64,000 nt of DNA from the NCBI RefSeq assembly GCF_026239735.1, contig NZ_JAPIVT010000002.1:372001-436000 (forward strand), in the 5' to 3' direction. This document shows, piece by piece, positions 45,933-54,695 of the stretch. The stretch's first letter is position 1. Every line of letters starts with the position of its first letter. This DNA is from Pedobacter sp. MC2016-05. GTDB lineage: Bacteria; Bacteroidota; Bacteroidia; Sphingobacteriales; Sphingobacteriaceae. The notes below the pieces were generated by a model. The model was not told the origin of the DNA, searched no databases, and was given only the letters and a program-made list of their open reading frames with translations. Both the position numbers and the translations under genes were made by a program.

Positions 45933-46925
45933 ATGTACCGATATCTGTTTCTCTGCTTTCCGTTAATCTTTTCGATTTTCAGTTCTAAAGAATTGAACCA
46001 ATATAAGATTACGGGTTTAGCCCAGGGAACAGACTATCACATTATGTATTATGCTGCTGATAGCCTTGCTACCAAAAGCGGAATCGATAGCTTATTGAAT
46101 GAAATAGATTTATCGATGTCTCTTTACAAAAAGGGCTCGCTCATCAACCAGTTTAATTCATCAACAAAGGGAGCGAAACTCGACACTTATTTAAATGCGG
46201 TGTTAAAAAGAAGTTTTGAAATTAACCGTGACACCAAAGGCATTTTTGATATCACTGTGGCTCCACTGGTTCAAGCCTGGGGATTTGGTCCTGCGGAAAA
46301 TAACAGGGAACCAGTTGCCGAAGAAATTAAAACCATTTTGAAGTGCACAGGAATGGAGAAACTGAAACTGGAAAACAACATGCTGACTAAATCATCACCT
46401 TGTGTAAATATCGATCTTAATGGCATTGCACAAGGTTACATTGTAGATCTGATTGCAAATTGTTTGACTAAGAAAGGAATTAAAAGCTTCGTAGCCGAAC
46501 TGGGTGGTGAAATTAGAATTGCCGGCCCTAAACCAGACGGAACCGCAATGAAAATCGGCATTGAGGGACCAGGTAAAGATGGCACACCAGTAATCAGGCA
46601 TATCGCAGTTTCCAACAGCGGAGCGATTACAACATCGGGCAATTATAGAAAATTCCATCAAAGCGGACGAAAAACAATCTCTCATTTAATTGATCCGAAA
46701 ACGGGCTATCCTTTGGATAATGAAATGATCAGTGTAACCGTATATGCACAAGATGCCATTACAGCCGATGGGTATGATAATGCCTTAATGGGCATGCATC
46801 TAGATGATGCTTTAAAATTTGTAGCCAATCGAAAATACCTGGAAGCTTATTTTGTTTACCGAAAAAAGGATGGATCTATAGCCGATACTTTATCAAACGG
46901 ATTTAAGCAATTAATTAAAAACTAA
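45933..46925 (+). CDS. apbE: FAD:protein FMN transferase, ApbE family
   Basis: 330 aa, exported (signal MYRYLFLCFPLIFSIFSSKE). Conserved blocks: MSLYKKGSLINQFNSS, GIFDITVAPLVQAWGFGPA, VNIDLNGIAQGYIVDLIA, FVAELGGEIRIAG and HLIDPKTGYPLDN, with TADGYDNALMGM for the Mg-binding end. The enzyme attaches FMN covalently to Thr or Ser of periplasmic flavoproteins. It begins 8 bp after an exported oxidoreductase gene, so the target may be outside the operon or an unseen flavoprotein; no Rnf or Nqr subunits are in the window. Confidence 0.9.
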   Translation: MYRYLFLCFPLIFSIFSSKELNQYKITGLAQGTDYHIMYYAADSLATKSGIDSLLNEIDLSMSLYKKGSLINQFNSSTKGAKLDTYLNAVLKRSFEINRDTKGIFDITVAPLVQAWGFGPAENNREPVAEEIKTILKCTGMEKLKLENNMLTKSSPCVNIDLNGIAQGYIVDLIANCLTKKGIKSFVAELGGEIRIAGPKPDGTAMKIGIEGPGKDGTPVIRHIAVSNSGAITTSGNYRKFHQSGRKTISHLIDPKTGYPLDNEMISVTVYAQDAITADGYDNALMGMHLDDALKFVANRKYLEAYFVYRKKDGSIADTLSNGFKQLIKN

Positions 46926-46951
46926 GTCTTTACATTTTTAAAAACCAACAA

Positions 46952-47878
46952 ATGAAAAGAAGTGAATTTATAAGAAATAGCCTGTTAACCGCAGGTGGCA
47001 TTACAGCCGGAGCTGGATTTACAGAAACCTTTGCTTCTGAAAAATCGACCGCGATACTGAGTGACAAAACTTTTAATATGGATTATGCGCCACACCAGGG
47101 GATGTTCGCTAATCACGCAGGTAAAAATTTTCTCGATCAAATTCAATTCATGTACGATAAGGGCTTCCGCTCCATTGAAGATAACGGTTACTTAAACCGA
47201 CCTGTAGAGGAGCAAGAGAAGATTGGTGCCTTATTGGCTCGACTTGGAATGCGAATGGGAGTTTTCGTTGTAGATGGCGGCGATAACTGGAAAACTTCTT
47301 TAACTACAGGTAAAAAAGAATTTAAGGATAAATTTGTTGAAACCTGCAAAAAATCGGTTGAAGCAGCCAAAAGATGTAATGCGAAATGGCTGACAGTTGT
47401 TCCGGGTTTTTACGAACGCAATTTGCCTTATGGAAATCAGTTTGCAAATGTAATTGATGCGATGCGAGCCGGGGCCGAAATTTTCGAACCACATGGCTTA
47501 ATTATGGTATTGGAAACACTAAGCGATACGCCAGAACTATTTCTTCAGAAAACTAACGAAACTTATGCTGTGTGCAAGGCCGTTCAAAGTCCGGCTTGCA
47601 AAATTTTGTACGACATTTACCACATGCAGCGCACCGAAGGCGATTTAATTAAAACGATCGACCGTTGTTGGGATGAAATTGCCTATATCCAAATTGGTGA
47701 CAATCCGGGTAGAAAGGAACCTACCACCGGAGAAATCAACTATAAAAATTTGTTTAAGCACCTTCATAAAAAAGGCTATAAAGGTGTGATGGGCATGGAA
47801 CACGGAAACTCGCAACCTGGAAAAGAAGGCGAGTTAGCTGTAATTGCAGCTTATAGAAAAGAAGATGATTTTTTGTAA
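46952..47878 (+). CDS. Exported hydroxypyruvate-isomerase-like TIM-barrel protein
   Basis: 308 aa. Signal KRSEFIRNSLLTAGGITAG is Tat-like but with KR. The AP-endonuclease-2 type barrel shows metal-ligand motifs: MVLETLSDTPELF (Glu), ILYDIYHMQRTEG (Asp, His), YIQIGDNPGRKEP and GMEHGNSQP (Glu). It resembles hydroxypyruvate isomerase and related sugar isomerases. It follows apbE by 26 bp, on the same strand as the Gfo/Idh/MocA gene, so an oxidation-plus-isomerisation path acting on a sugar derivative in the periplasm is plausible. Confidence 0.82.
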   Translation: MKRSEFIRNSLLTAGGITAGAGFTETFASEKSTAILSDKTFNMDYAPHQGMFANHAGKNFLDQIQFMYDKGFRSIEDNGYLNRPVEEQEKIGALLARLGMRMGVFVVDGGDNWKTSLTTGKKEFKDKFVETCKKSVEAAKRCNAKWLTVVPGFYERNLPYGNQFANVIDAMRAGAEIFEPHGLIMVLETLSDTPELFLQKTNETYAVCKAVQSPACKILYDIYHMQRTEGDLIKTIDRCWDEIAYIQIGDNPGRKEPTTGEINYKNLFKHLHKKGYKGVMGMEHGNSQPGKEGELAVIAAYRKEDDFL

Positions 47879-47896
47879 AAGTTAGAAGGTAATTTA

Positions 47897-47923
47897 AAGG
47901 TCGGGATTAGTAATCCCGACCTT
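47897..47923. terminator. Hairpin between convergent TIM-barrel and alpha-amylase genes
   Basis: A perfect 12-bp stem, aaggtcgggatt / aatcccgacctt, with a 3-base loop agt. It can terminate both convergent transcripts, though no long T tract follows. Confidence 0.8.
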
Positions 47924-47939
47924 CAAATTACCATCAATA

Positions 47940-49430
47940 TTATTCGGTTTTTAAAACCCAAACCGATACACTACCGGCATTACAATGAAATTCTGCCCAC
48001 CCATTCTCGTCGATTACCACTTCCTGTTCACGATATCCAAGTGCATCAACAAATATTTTTTCAGCAAAACTCTGCCCTATTTCCATCGTTTTAAATCCTT
48101 CTTCACCTGTGCTTAATAAAACCGCCACCCCACTATTTTCATGTTCATCATCTCCAGCTCTTGTCCAACCCACACAGTTATTGTGGTCAAAATAATCGCG
48201 TTGCTCCCCGTAGGCTAAATGAGCTCTAATTTTTGTCATGATGTCCAGACCTGGTAAAATAGCGAGCTCGATATGTGTATCTTCTCCTTCAGGATTTTTA
48301 TCATCGTAAATTCCACCGTATAAATCCGGAAAAAACAAACATGGAATTCCTTGCTCTCTTAATAAGATGATGGAGTATGCCAATGGTCTAAACCAGAATT
48401 CCACGTAGCTTTCTAAGGCTTGCAAAGGCTGAGAATCGTGATTATCGACAAACGTTACAGCAAGTTCAGGCGAGATCGAAATCAGTGTATTATCAAGAAT
48501 AGTGCGCATATCAAAGCCGTTTCCATCCTTACTGGCAAGGAAGAAATTATGATGCAGCAGGGAATCAAAAATCTGGGTTTTGCCTTCCATTAATCGCAGG
48601 TATTCTTCTTGCGATTCGGTATTTTCGACATTCCAATCTTCGGCAACAATAAAAAACTTCTTATCAAACTTTGCCTCCAGGTGGTCAATCCATTCTTTAA
48701 TAAAATCAGGATTGATGTGTTTAACCGCATCCAGCCTAAATCCATCTATGTTGGTAGTTTCCACAAGCCACTCTCCCCAATATTTCAACTCTTCTACAAC
48801 GGCACGATTGCGGTAATCAATATCATCGAACATGAGGTAATCATAATTACCCAGTTCAGTAGATGGAACTTCTTCAAAACCTTCGCCAAGATGATTCTGG
48901 ATAGAGTAAATTGCAGTTTCTTTCAGGTCTTCTGCCCAATCTACTCCACTAAAACATTGATGGTCCCAAATGAACTGCGAGTATTTCCCTGCCCTATTTG
49001 GAAAAGTAAACTTGGTCCACGCTTCAATCTCAAAAACATCGCTGGTGAATTCATTTCTATTATCAGGATTAACGGTTCTCACAGGCACTTTTTCCAATTC
49101 ATCGCCGCCGGCTTTGTGATTGAAAACAATATCTGCAACGGCTGCAATTCCTTGATCTTGAAGGGCTTTAATGGCTTTCAAATATTCTTCTTTAGAACCA
49201 TAACGTGTGTTTACACTTCCCTTTTGATCGAATTCTCCAAGATCGAAAAGATCATAAACATCATATCCAACTGAATATCCACCTGTACTCGCTTTATAGG
49301 CTGGCGGTAACCAAACCCCGGTTACCCCGATTTCTTTCAAATGCGTAGCTTCTTGCGCTACTTTACTCCATAAATTTTGTTCTTCATTGTAATACCAATG
49401 AAAATATTGAATTAAGGTTTGATTCTGCAT
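47940..49430 (-). CDS. Alpha-amylase, GH13 family, cytoplasmic
   Basis: 496 aa from ATG 49430 (MQNQTLIQYFHWYYN); no signal peptide, so intracellular. GH13 motifs: AVADIVFNHKAGGD (region I), GFRLDAVKHI with the nucleophile Asp (region II), KFFIVAEDWN with the acid/base Glu (region III) and TFVDNHDSQP (region IV). The order and the WYYNEEQNLW start resemble the bacterial cytoplasmic alpha-amylases (GH13_5). It degrades alpha-1,4-glucans such as internal glycogen or imported maltodextrins. The longer ORF start at 49502 is a TTG and seems less likely. Confidence 0.92.
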   Translation of the reverse strand: MQNQTLIQYFHWYYNEEQNLWSKVAQEATHLKEIGVTGVWLPPAYKASTGGYSVGYDVYDLFDLGEFDQKGSVNTRYGSKEEYLKAIKALQDQGIAAVADIVFNHKAGGDELEKVPVRTVNPDNRNEFTSDVFEIEAWTKFTFPNRAGKYSQFIWDHQCFSGVDWAEDLKETAIYSIQNHLGEGFEEVPSTELGNYDYLMFDDIDYRNRAVVEELKYWGEWLVETTNIDGFRLDAVKHINPDFIKEWIDHLEAKFDKKFFIVAEDWNVENTESQEEYLRLMEGKTQIFDSLLHHNFFLASKDGNGFDMRTILDNTLISISPELAVTFVDNHDSQPLQALESYVEFWFRPLAYSIILLREQGIPCLFFPDLYGGIYDDKNPEGEDTHIELAILPGLDIMTKIRAHLAYGEQRDYFDHNNCVGWTRAGDDEHENSGVAVLLSTGEEGFKTMEIGQSFAEKIFVDALGYREQEVVIDENGWAEFHCNAGSVSVWVLKTE

Positions 49431-49786
49431 TAATTTAATTTTAAGATAGGATAACATGAGTTTCTGGCAATTGTTTTTCCAGAAATGTAAGCTAAAAGTC
49501 AATCGGTAAGTATTTAAGGAGATGGTTTAAAGATAGTCGAACTTATATTAAAATATATCTAGCGCCGTAAACAGGTTGGGCAATTTGAGCTGCCTACTGT
49601 AGCTAAACCTGATTTACCGGAAATCCTTTTAAAATTTAAAGCATATTCTTTAAATGAAGCAAAAACAGATTTTAAAAGATTGAAGTGAGAGCAGGACGAA
49701 CGTTAAGCAGAGGCAGAAGCTTTGCTTTTCAAATGATTAATGAAATGCTGATTTAAGGCGCATTTTATTTACTTTTGCGCTTGAAT
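49431..49786. other. 356-bp gap with possible gene remnant
   Basis: In one plus-strand frame, 49563-49736 reads RKQVGQFELPTVAKPDLPEI, LLKFKAYSLNEAKTDFKRLK, stop, EQDER, stop, AEAEALLFK, stop. The absence of stops for 40 codons and sensible helical wording after each stop suggest the eroded end of a gene. There is no start codon and no recognised family. Otherwise no feature is seen except a -7 box for the next gene. Confidence 0.3.
49770..49777 (+). promoter_or_regulatory. -7 promoter element of the thioesterase gene
   Basis: TACTTTTG (49770-49777), matching TAnnTTTG. It lies 9 bp before the ATG, so the mRNA leader is only a few bases. No TTTG is found at the usual distance upstream. Confidence 0.45.
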
Positions 49787-50308
49787 ATGAGCTTAAAAAA
49801 GAAATTTGCCAGAGAGAGTTTTACCATTATGAATGAACTGGTATTACCCAACGATACCAACACACTCAACAATTTGATGGGTGGCCGTTTATTGCATTGG
49901 ATGGATATTGCTGCAGCTATTTCTGCTCAAAAACACTGCAATCGTATTGTAGTGACTGCTTCTGTAGATAACGTTTCTTTTAAACACCCCATCAAATTAG
50001 GTGATGTAATTACTATTGAGGCCAAAGTTACAAGAGCTTTTAATACATCAGTAGAAGTGAGGCTGGATGTTTGGGCAGAAAATATTCCCAGTGGTGCACG
50101 CCAGAAAAGTAATGAAGCCTATTATACTTTTGTAGCGGTAGATCAAAGCGCCAGAACTATTCCAGTACCCGAACTTATTGCAGAAACTCCAGAAGAAATT
50201 GAGCTTTTTGAGGGTGCTTTAAGGAGAAGACAGTTGCGCCTGGTTTTAGGCGGCAAAATGAATCCGGACGATGCCAGCGAATTGAAAGCGCTATTTTTTA
50301 AAGCATAA
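49787..50308 (+). CDS. Acyl-CoA thioesterase, hotdog fold
   Basis: 173 aa hotdog-fold enzyme of the YciA/cytosolic acyl-CoA hydrolase group. NDTNTLNNLMGGRLLHWMDI holds the catalytic Asn/Asp region, and VTASVDNVSFKHPIKLGDVI is the second conserved strand-helix. It hydrolyses acyl-CoA to free acid and CoA. The start 49787 (MSLKKKFARESFT) is chosen over 49775 since an upstream -7 box makes it nearly leaderless. It is followed by an antiporter gene on the same strand. Confidence 0.88.
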   Translation: MSLKKKFARESFTIMNELVLPNDTNTLNNLMGGRLLHWMDIAAAISAQKHCNRIVVTASVDNVSFKHPIKLGDVITIEAKVTRAFNTSVEVRLDVWAENIPSGARQKSNEAYYTFVAVDQSARTIPVPELIAETPEEIELFEGALRRRQLRLVLGGKMNPDDASELKALFFKA

Positions 50309-50377
50309 TTTTTACAAAAAACTTCTTGGTGCTTAACATGTTTGTTTTATTTTAGTAGCTTAACATTCGCTCAAAAT

Positions 50378-51568
50378 ATGACTACATATACCATACTGAT
50401 AATTTTAAGCGGATTAGTTATCTTTTCCTATCTATTTGATTTAGTGGCAAGTAAAACTAAAATACCATCGGTTTTACTACTGCTTTTGCTGGGCATTGGC
50501 CTTCGTTTTTTAGTAGAGAACTTAAAAGTTCAAACCTTCAATTTTCTATCCATTTTACCAACTTTAGGTACCGTTGGATTAATTTTAATTGTTTTTGAAG
50601 GTTCATTGGAGCTTAAATATGATCGAAATAAAAACAAGATTATCAAGAGTGCGTTTTTCTCTGCGCTTACTGTGTTACTTGGCACAGCCACCATTATTAC
50701 CGTAATTATTTACCAAATTTCGCATAAAGATTTATACACCTGCATTGCTAACGCCATACCTTTTAGTGTAATCAGTTCTGCCATCGCCATTCCCTCTGCA
50801 GCGGCTTTGGGTGGTAAGGATAAAGAATTTGTGGTGTACGAATCTTCGTTTTCTGATATTTTAGGGATTATCATTTTTAATTTTGCCATAACCAATCATT
50901 CCATCACCACATCAGCATTTATTGGACTAGGTTTAAGTACATTTTTGATTATTCTTTTATCGGCAATTGCTTGCGTTGTTTTATTGTATATCATGGGCAG
51001 ATTGGTGCACCACATCAAGTTTTTCTTGATTATTTCCATTTTGATACTCGTGTATGCCATCGGCCAATCTTATCATTTATCATCGCTGGTATTAATTCTG
51101 AGTACAGGATTATTTTTGAATAATGCCGATACCATTCAAAACGTTTGGTTCAGAGGTGTATTTTTATACAAAAATCTCTCTGCTGATTTATCTCAACTGT
51201 ACCAGTTATCAGCAGAAAGTGCATTTATTTTAAGAACCTTTTTCTTCGTCATTTTCGGCTTTACCATGAACATAAACGAACTTAATAATTGGCCCATTAT
51301 TGCCAACGGACTTATTATTTTAGCCTCAATTTATGTGATCAGACTTATTTTCCTAAAGATTTTTAAGAAAGATTCGATTGCCCCGATTTTATATATTGCA
51401 CCGCGGGGATTGATTAGTATATTGCTTTATTTCAATTTACCAGCTTCGCTGAAAATTGCTGAAGTAGGGCCTTCATTCTTGTTTTTGGTAGTATTGGGAT
51501 CTAGTTTGGTAATGACTTTAGGAATAGCATTTAGCAATAAAAAAGTAGAGGAAAGCACTACGGCTTAA
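50378..51568 (+). CDS. Cation:proton antiporter
   Basis: 396 aa polytopic membrane protein with about 11-12 hydrophobic segments. It resembles the monovalent cation:proton antiporter (CPA) superfamily: IPSVLLLLLLGIGLRF, IVFEGSLELKYD (acidic residue in the membrane region), SSAIAIPSAAALGG and YESSFSDILGIIIFNFA with the ion-binding SD. It exchanges Na+ or K+ for H+. No RCK/TrkA domain follows. The ATG at 50378 (MTTYTILIILSG) is preferred to a TTG at 50342. It overlaps the next convergent gene by 11 bp. Confidence 0.82.
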   Translation: MTTYTILIILSGLVIFSYLFDLVASKTKIPSVLLLLLLGIGLRFLVENLKVQTFNFLSILPTLGTVGLILIVFEGSLELKYDRNKNKIIKSAFFSALTVLLGTATIITVIIYQISHKDLYTCIANAIPFSVISSAIAIPSAAALGGKDKEFVVYESSFSDILGIIIFNFAITNHSITTSAFIGLGLSTFLIILLSAIACVVLLYIMGRLVHHIKFFLIISILILVYAIGQSYHLSSLVLILSTGLFLNNADTIQNVWFRGVFLYKNLSADLSQLYQLSAESAFILRTFFFVIFGFTMNINELNNWPIIANGLIILASIYVIRLIFLKIFKKDSIAPILYIAPRGLISILLYFNLPASLKIAEVGPSFLFLVVLGSSLVMTLGIAFSNKKVEESTTA

Positions 51569-52157
51569 AGCCCGCCGACAATGCTTTAATTTTGTTTAGC
51601 TCGGCCAGGGTATTTGGATTCTGCTGATAATAAACGGAATAGTAATTAAGTGCTTCCAGCTGACCATAATCAAACCCTTTACTAAATTTATAGTTAGCAA
51701 TGCTTGGATTTATATTGTGCAAAGACCCGGCAATAATATTTGCAACGCCTTCCATCGCTGTTCCAAATATTGCCCCACCAACAGCTCCGGCAAGTTCTTC
51801 CTCTGGTGTAGGCTCTTCCCTTCCCCATTTGTCTACCGGTTTTCCTTGCTGGTTGGTGTATTTGTATTCATTGGGATCTTTCTTTCCAACGTACTTGAAA
51901 ACATAACTCTGCAATTCGTAGCTTGCTTTCGTTACCCTTAATTTTATTGACTTTATTTCTGAAGTTTTTATCTCATGGTATTTTTCATCAGAATAAAGCA
52001 GAACCGTTTGAGAATCTATTTTAAAAAACAAGCCTTTAATTTTGCTGTCATTCGTTTTTACAATGGCAATGTAGGGTTTAATTCCATCCGAAATTTGCGC
52101 TTTGCAAAACAACGTACTGATTGATAAAATAGCTAAAACTACGATTCTTGTTTTCAT
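51558..52157 (-). CDS. Exported protein of unknown function
   Basis: 199 aa with signal MKTRIVVLAILSISTLFCKA. The mature part has a small beta domain (IKGLFFKIDSQTVLLYSD) and, near the middle, a glycine-zipper-like AGAVGGAIFGTAMEGVANII segment. No family recognised. It is convergent with the antiporter, whose 3' end overlaps by 11 bp. The EVE-domain gene upstream is on the same strand, 45 bp away. Confidence 0.7.
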   Translation of the reverse strand: MKTRIVVLAILSISTLFCKAQISDGIKPYIAIVKTNDSKIKGLFFKIDSQTVLLYSDEKYHEIKTSEIKSIKLRVTKASYELQSYVFKYVGKKDPNEYKYTNQQGKPVDKWGREEPTPEEELAGAVGGAIFGTAMEGVANIIAGSLHNINPSIANYKFSKGFDYGQLEALNYYSVYYQQNPNTLAELNKIKALSAGFKP

Positions 52158-52202
52158 AATACGGTGTTTAAAATGAATAATTATCCTGGGTTTGATAAAA
52201 AT

Positions 52203-52607
52203 TTAACTGCCCATTTCTAAAATCTTATCAAATTCTTCCGCTTTTAGCGGCATTACAGAAAGGCGCCCCTGGCGAACTAATGAAATATCCACCAAACTAG
52301 GTTCAGCTTTAATTTGCTCAAGAGATACAGGGTTTTTTAAGGTTTCAACTGGCGATAAATCTACCACTACCCAATTGGCATCATCAGTAGTTGGATCCTG
52401 ATAGAATTCTTTCACCACTTTGGCAATTCCAACTACATTCTTACCTTCGTTGCTATGATAGAAAAGAACTAAATCCCCTTCTTTCATGGCTTTTAAATTA
52501 TTTCTAGCCTGATAATTGCGCACACCATCCCAAAAAGTTCTTCCATCTTCGTTAAACTTTTGCCAGCTGTATTTGAAGGGTTCTGATTTTACTAACCAAT
52601 GATTCAT
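52203..52607 (-). CDS. EVE-domain protein
   Basis: 134 aa, all EVE domain, of the PUA/YTH-like fold. Start MNHWLVKSEPFKYSWQKFNE, then TFWDGVRNYQARNNLKAMKE with the aromatic pocket and GDLVLFYHSNEGKNVVGIAK. The fold binds modified bases in nucleic acid, and it occurs both as housekeeping protein and in defence systems. Here it stands without McrBC or other nuclease, so a housekeeping role in RNA or DNA base reading is likely. The family assignment is strong. Confidence 0.9.
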   Translation of the reverse strand: MNHWLVKSEPFKYSWQKFNEDGRTFWDGVRNYQARNNLKAMKEGDLVLFYHSNEGKNVVGIAKVVKEFYQDPTTDDANWVVVDLSPVETLKNPVSLEQIKAEPSLVDISLVRQGRLSVMPLKAEEFDKILEMGS

Positions 52608-52735
52608 ATATAGATTTAAGATTCAAATTTACAATTAAGAGTTGATTTTATAAACCAGAATCCTCCTAAAATGACAATGGCATTCCTCTTTTAGAAACGT
52701 CTTTGCGATAATTAAGCTGAAAATTTTCGATTACG

Positions 52736-53095
52736 TTAACCTTCTAATGTTGGGTTTTCTATTAATCCGATCACATTACCAAAGGGATCAAAAATACTTC
52801 CTACCCAAATCGGTCCGCCTACATTTTTAGGTTCTTCATGAATTTCGACTTCTAATTCTTTAAACCGTTCGAAAACACCTTTAATATCACTAACACCCCA
52901 ATAAGTAGTGGAATGGTTTCCATTGCTAAAACCCGAATCATCCGGATCTAGACCAAGTTCGAAACCACCGACGTTGTAGCCAGCGTAATAAGGCTCATCA
53001 AAATACGGTTCAATATCAAAAACTTTTTTATACCAATTTTTGGCAGCAGTTAAGTCGCCAACGTAATAAATTATAGTTCTTAATCCTTGTAGCAT
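52736..53095 (-). CDS. VOC-family (glyoxalase-like) protein
   Basis: 119 aa, one vicinal-oxygen-chelate domain of two beta-alpha-beta3 units. LRTIIYYVGDLTAAKNWYKK opens it, with VGGFELGLDPD and a closing GSIFDPFGNVIGLIENP. The usual metal ligands at the end (FDPxGN...E) are partly present. The family covers glyoxalase, dioxygenase and resistance proteins; a specific substrate cannot be assigned. It diverges from a broken small gene. Confidence 0.85.
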   Translation of the reverse strand: MLQGLRTIIYYVGDLTAAKNWYKKVFDIEPYFDEPYYAGYNVGGFELGLDPDDSGFSNGNHSTTYWGVSDIKGVFERFKELEVEIHEEPKNVGGPIWVGSIFDPFGNVIGLIENPTLEG

Positions 53096-53147
53096 GGGGT
53101 TTAGGGTTAATTTATTTATATTTATTTTATGATCAAATAAACAATTT

Positions 53148-53517
53148 ATGGCTAAGATAAAAATAATAACATTGGCTCTTTTAGTCTCAAGTAATTACAT
53201 AGTCAATGTCCAATCAATCGACTTGGTAAAAAAGTAGCTGTCTCTGATGCTAAGTCTTTTAGACTCGATCAGATTTCGCTTAGGGTATTTAGAAAAACTA
53301 AAAATCCAAATTCTAATTATTTCAAACCCAATCAAAATACGGCAAGTAATATAGCGCTAATTACAGATTCAATATATGTAAAACAATTTAGAATATCTGC
53401 CTATCAACAAACTACAAAGAGGGAACGGCTGGTCATTATCTACTTATTGAACGTATAGCATTTATGGGTGCAGTACTAATAGTATCAACTGTTGCGTTAA
53501 GTAACCTTTCCTTTTAA
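53148..53517 (+). pseudogene. Small exported-protein gene broken by two frameshifts
   Basis: Three frames join to one sensible reading: MAKIKIITLALLVSSNYIVN (signal-peptide-like), then after a shift near 53220 GKKVAVSDAKSFRLDQISLR up to YVKQFRISAYQQTT, then after a second shift near 53418 KEGTAGHYLLIERIAFMGAV to a hydrophobic end ALSNLSF and stop. Each segment is open where the others stop. Intact length would be about 120 aa. The product is exported and unrecognised. Without this reading the 444-bp gap between the VOC and holA genes would be empty. Confidence 0.55.
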
Positions 53518-53539
53518 TCGACCAATTTTTATCAAAGAA

Positions 53540-54562
53540 TTAATGAATGATCTTAAAAACCAATTCTTTAAGAAGCTCGCCATCGCTAACATTGCCCGAA
53601 CTTTCTAAGCCTTTACTTTTCAAATCGTATTCTCTGAGTAAGCTAATTACATGGAAAACTTTCCCAGTGTGGTAGTTTCTGGCGGCAACTTCATAATCTT
53701 TTATAAAAAAAGGAGGAACACCCAAAGCAGATGCCGCATCTGCCTTATTTGGAATATAATGATACTTTAAAAGCTTGGTAAAATAACCACCTAGATTAGC
53801 TAACACCATAACCGTGGGATTGGCTTTTGGGTTGCTCGCCAAGTAATTGATAATTTTATTGCATTTCAAGACATCACGAATAGCTAAGGCTTTTTGGAGC
53901 TCAAAAACATTATATTCTTTGCTAATTCCAATATTCTTCTGTACCAAATCTGTATTGATAATTACATCTTTAGGCACATTTAGCATCAGCTTTTCAATCT
54001 CATTCGCAATTTTAGAAAGATCTGTTCCTAAATATTCGGCCATCAAAGCCGAGGCTTGCTGATCGATTTTATAACCTTTTTCTTTGATAAAATCTTCAAT
54101 CCAGGGAACGAGTTTATAATCTCTAACAGGATCTGATTGAAAAATCAAACCACTCTTATTGATCGCTTTATAGATTTTCTTACGCTTATCGAAGTTTGCA
54201 TACTTATAAGCAAGCACTAAAATGGTACTATGCAAAGGCTTTTCGAAATAATTCAGTACAAATTCTGCCTCTTTACTGCCAGTGTCTTCTTTTCCCCATT
54301 TTAAATCCTGCGCTTCCTTAACAATTACCACCTGATAATCTGACATCATTGGATATCGTTTTGCGGCGCCTAAAACCGTCGCCATATCCGTATCTTTTCC
54401 ATACAAAACTGTTTGATTAAACCCTTTTTCGGCATCACTCAACAGCTTGTCTTCAATATAATCGGTTACTTGATCGATATAATAAGATTCTTCCCCGTGT
54501 AAAAGATAAACAGGTTTGAATTTTCGCACTTTAATATCTTTTATAATTTCAGTAGCAGTCAT
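53540..54562 (-). CDS. holA: DNA polymerase III, delta subunit
   Basis: 340 aa clamp-loader subunit. KPVYLLHGEESYYIDQVTDY is the family's N-terminal motif; AAKRYPMMSDYQVVIVKEAQ and the mid-part DLSKIANEIEKLMLNVP and FELQKALAIRDVLKC match HolA. It opens the beta clamp. The gene ends with GELLKELVFKIIH. The divergent HsdR-N gene is 133 bp away, a usual neighbour in Bacteroidota as far as I recall. Confidence 0.93.
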   Translation of the reverse strand: MTATEIIKDIKVRKFKPVYLLHGEESYYIDQVTDYIEDKLLSDAEKGFNQTVLYGKDTDMATVLGAAKRYPMMSDYQVVIVKEAQDLKWGKEDTGSKEAEFVLNYFEKPLHSTILVLAYKYANFDKRKKIYKAINKSGLIFQSDPVRDYKLVPWIEDFIKEKGYKIDQQASALMAEYLGTDLSKIANEIEKLMLNVPKDVIINTDLVQKNIGISKEYNVFELQKALAIRDVLKCNKIINYLASNPKANPTVMVLANLGGYFTKLLKYHYIPNKADAASALGVPPFFIKDYEVAARNYHTGKVFHVISLLREYDLKSKGLESSGNVSDGELLKELVFKIIH

Positions 54563-54695
54563 TGCCGTAAAATTACAATTTAGCTTTTATGATTTTGATA
54601 AATGTTTATAAACAATATTAACTTTGAACATTATTAATTGTGGGGCAAATTGGTAGCGCCAAATTAATGACTGACAACTTCCGACTCACAACTGC

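Noticed and set aside
48609..49274. Long antisense ORF (221 aa) in the alpha-amylase gene
   Set aside because: Amino-acid composition is aromatic and Ile-rich as expected for a reversed GH13 frame, and the sense protein has all catalytic motifs.
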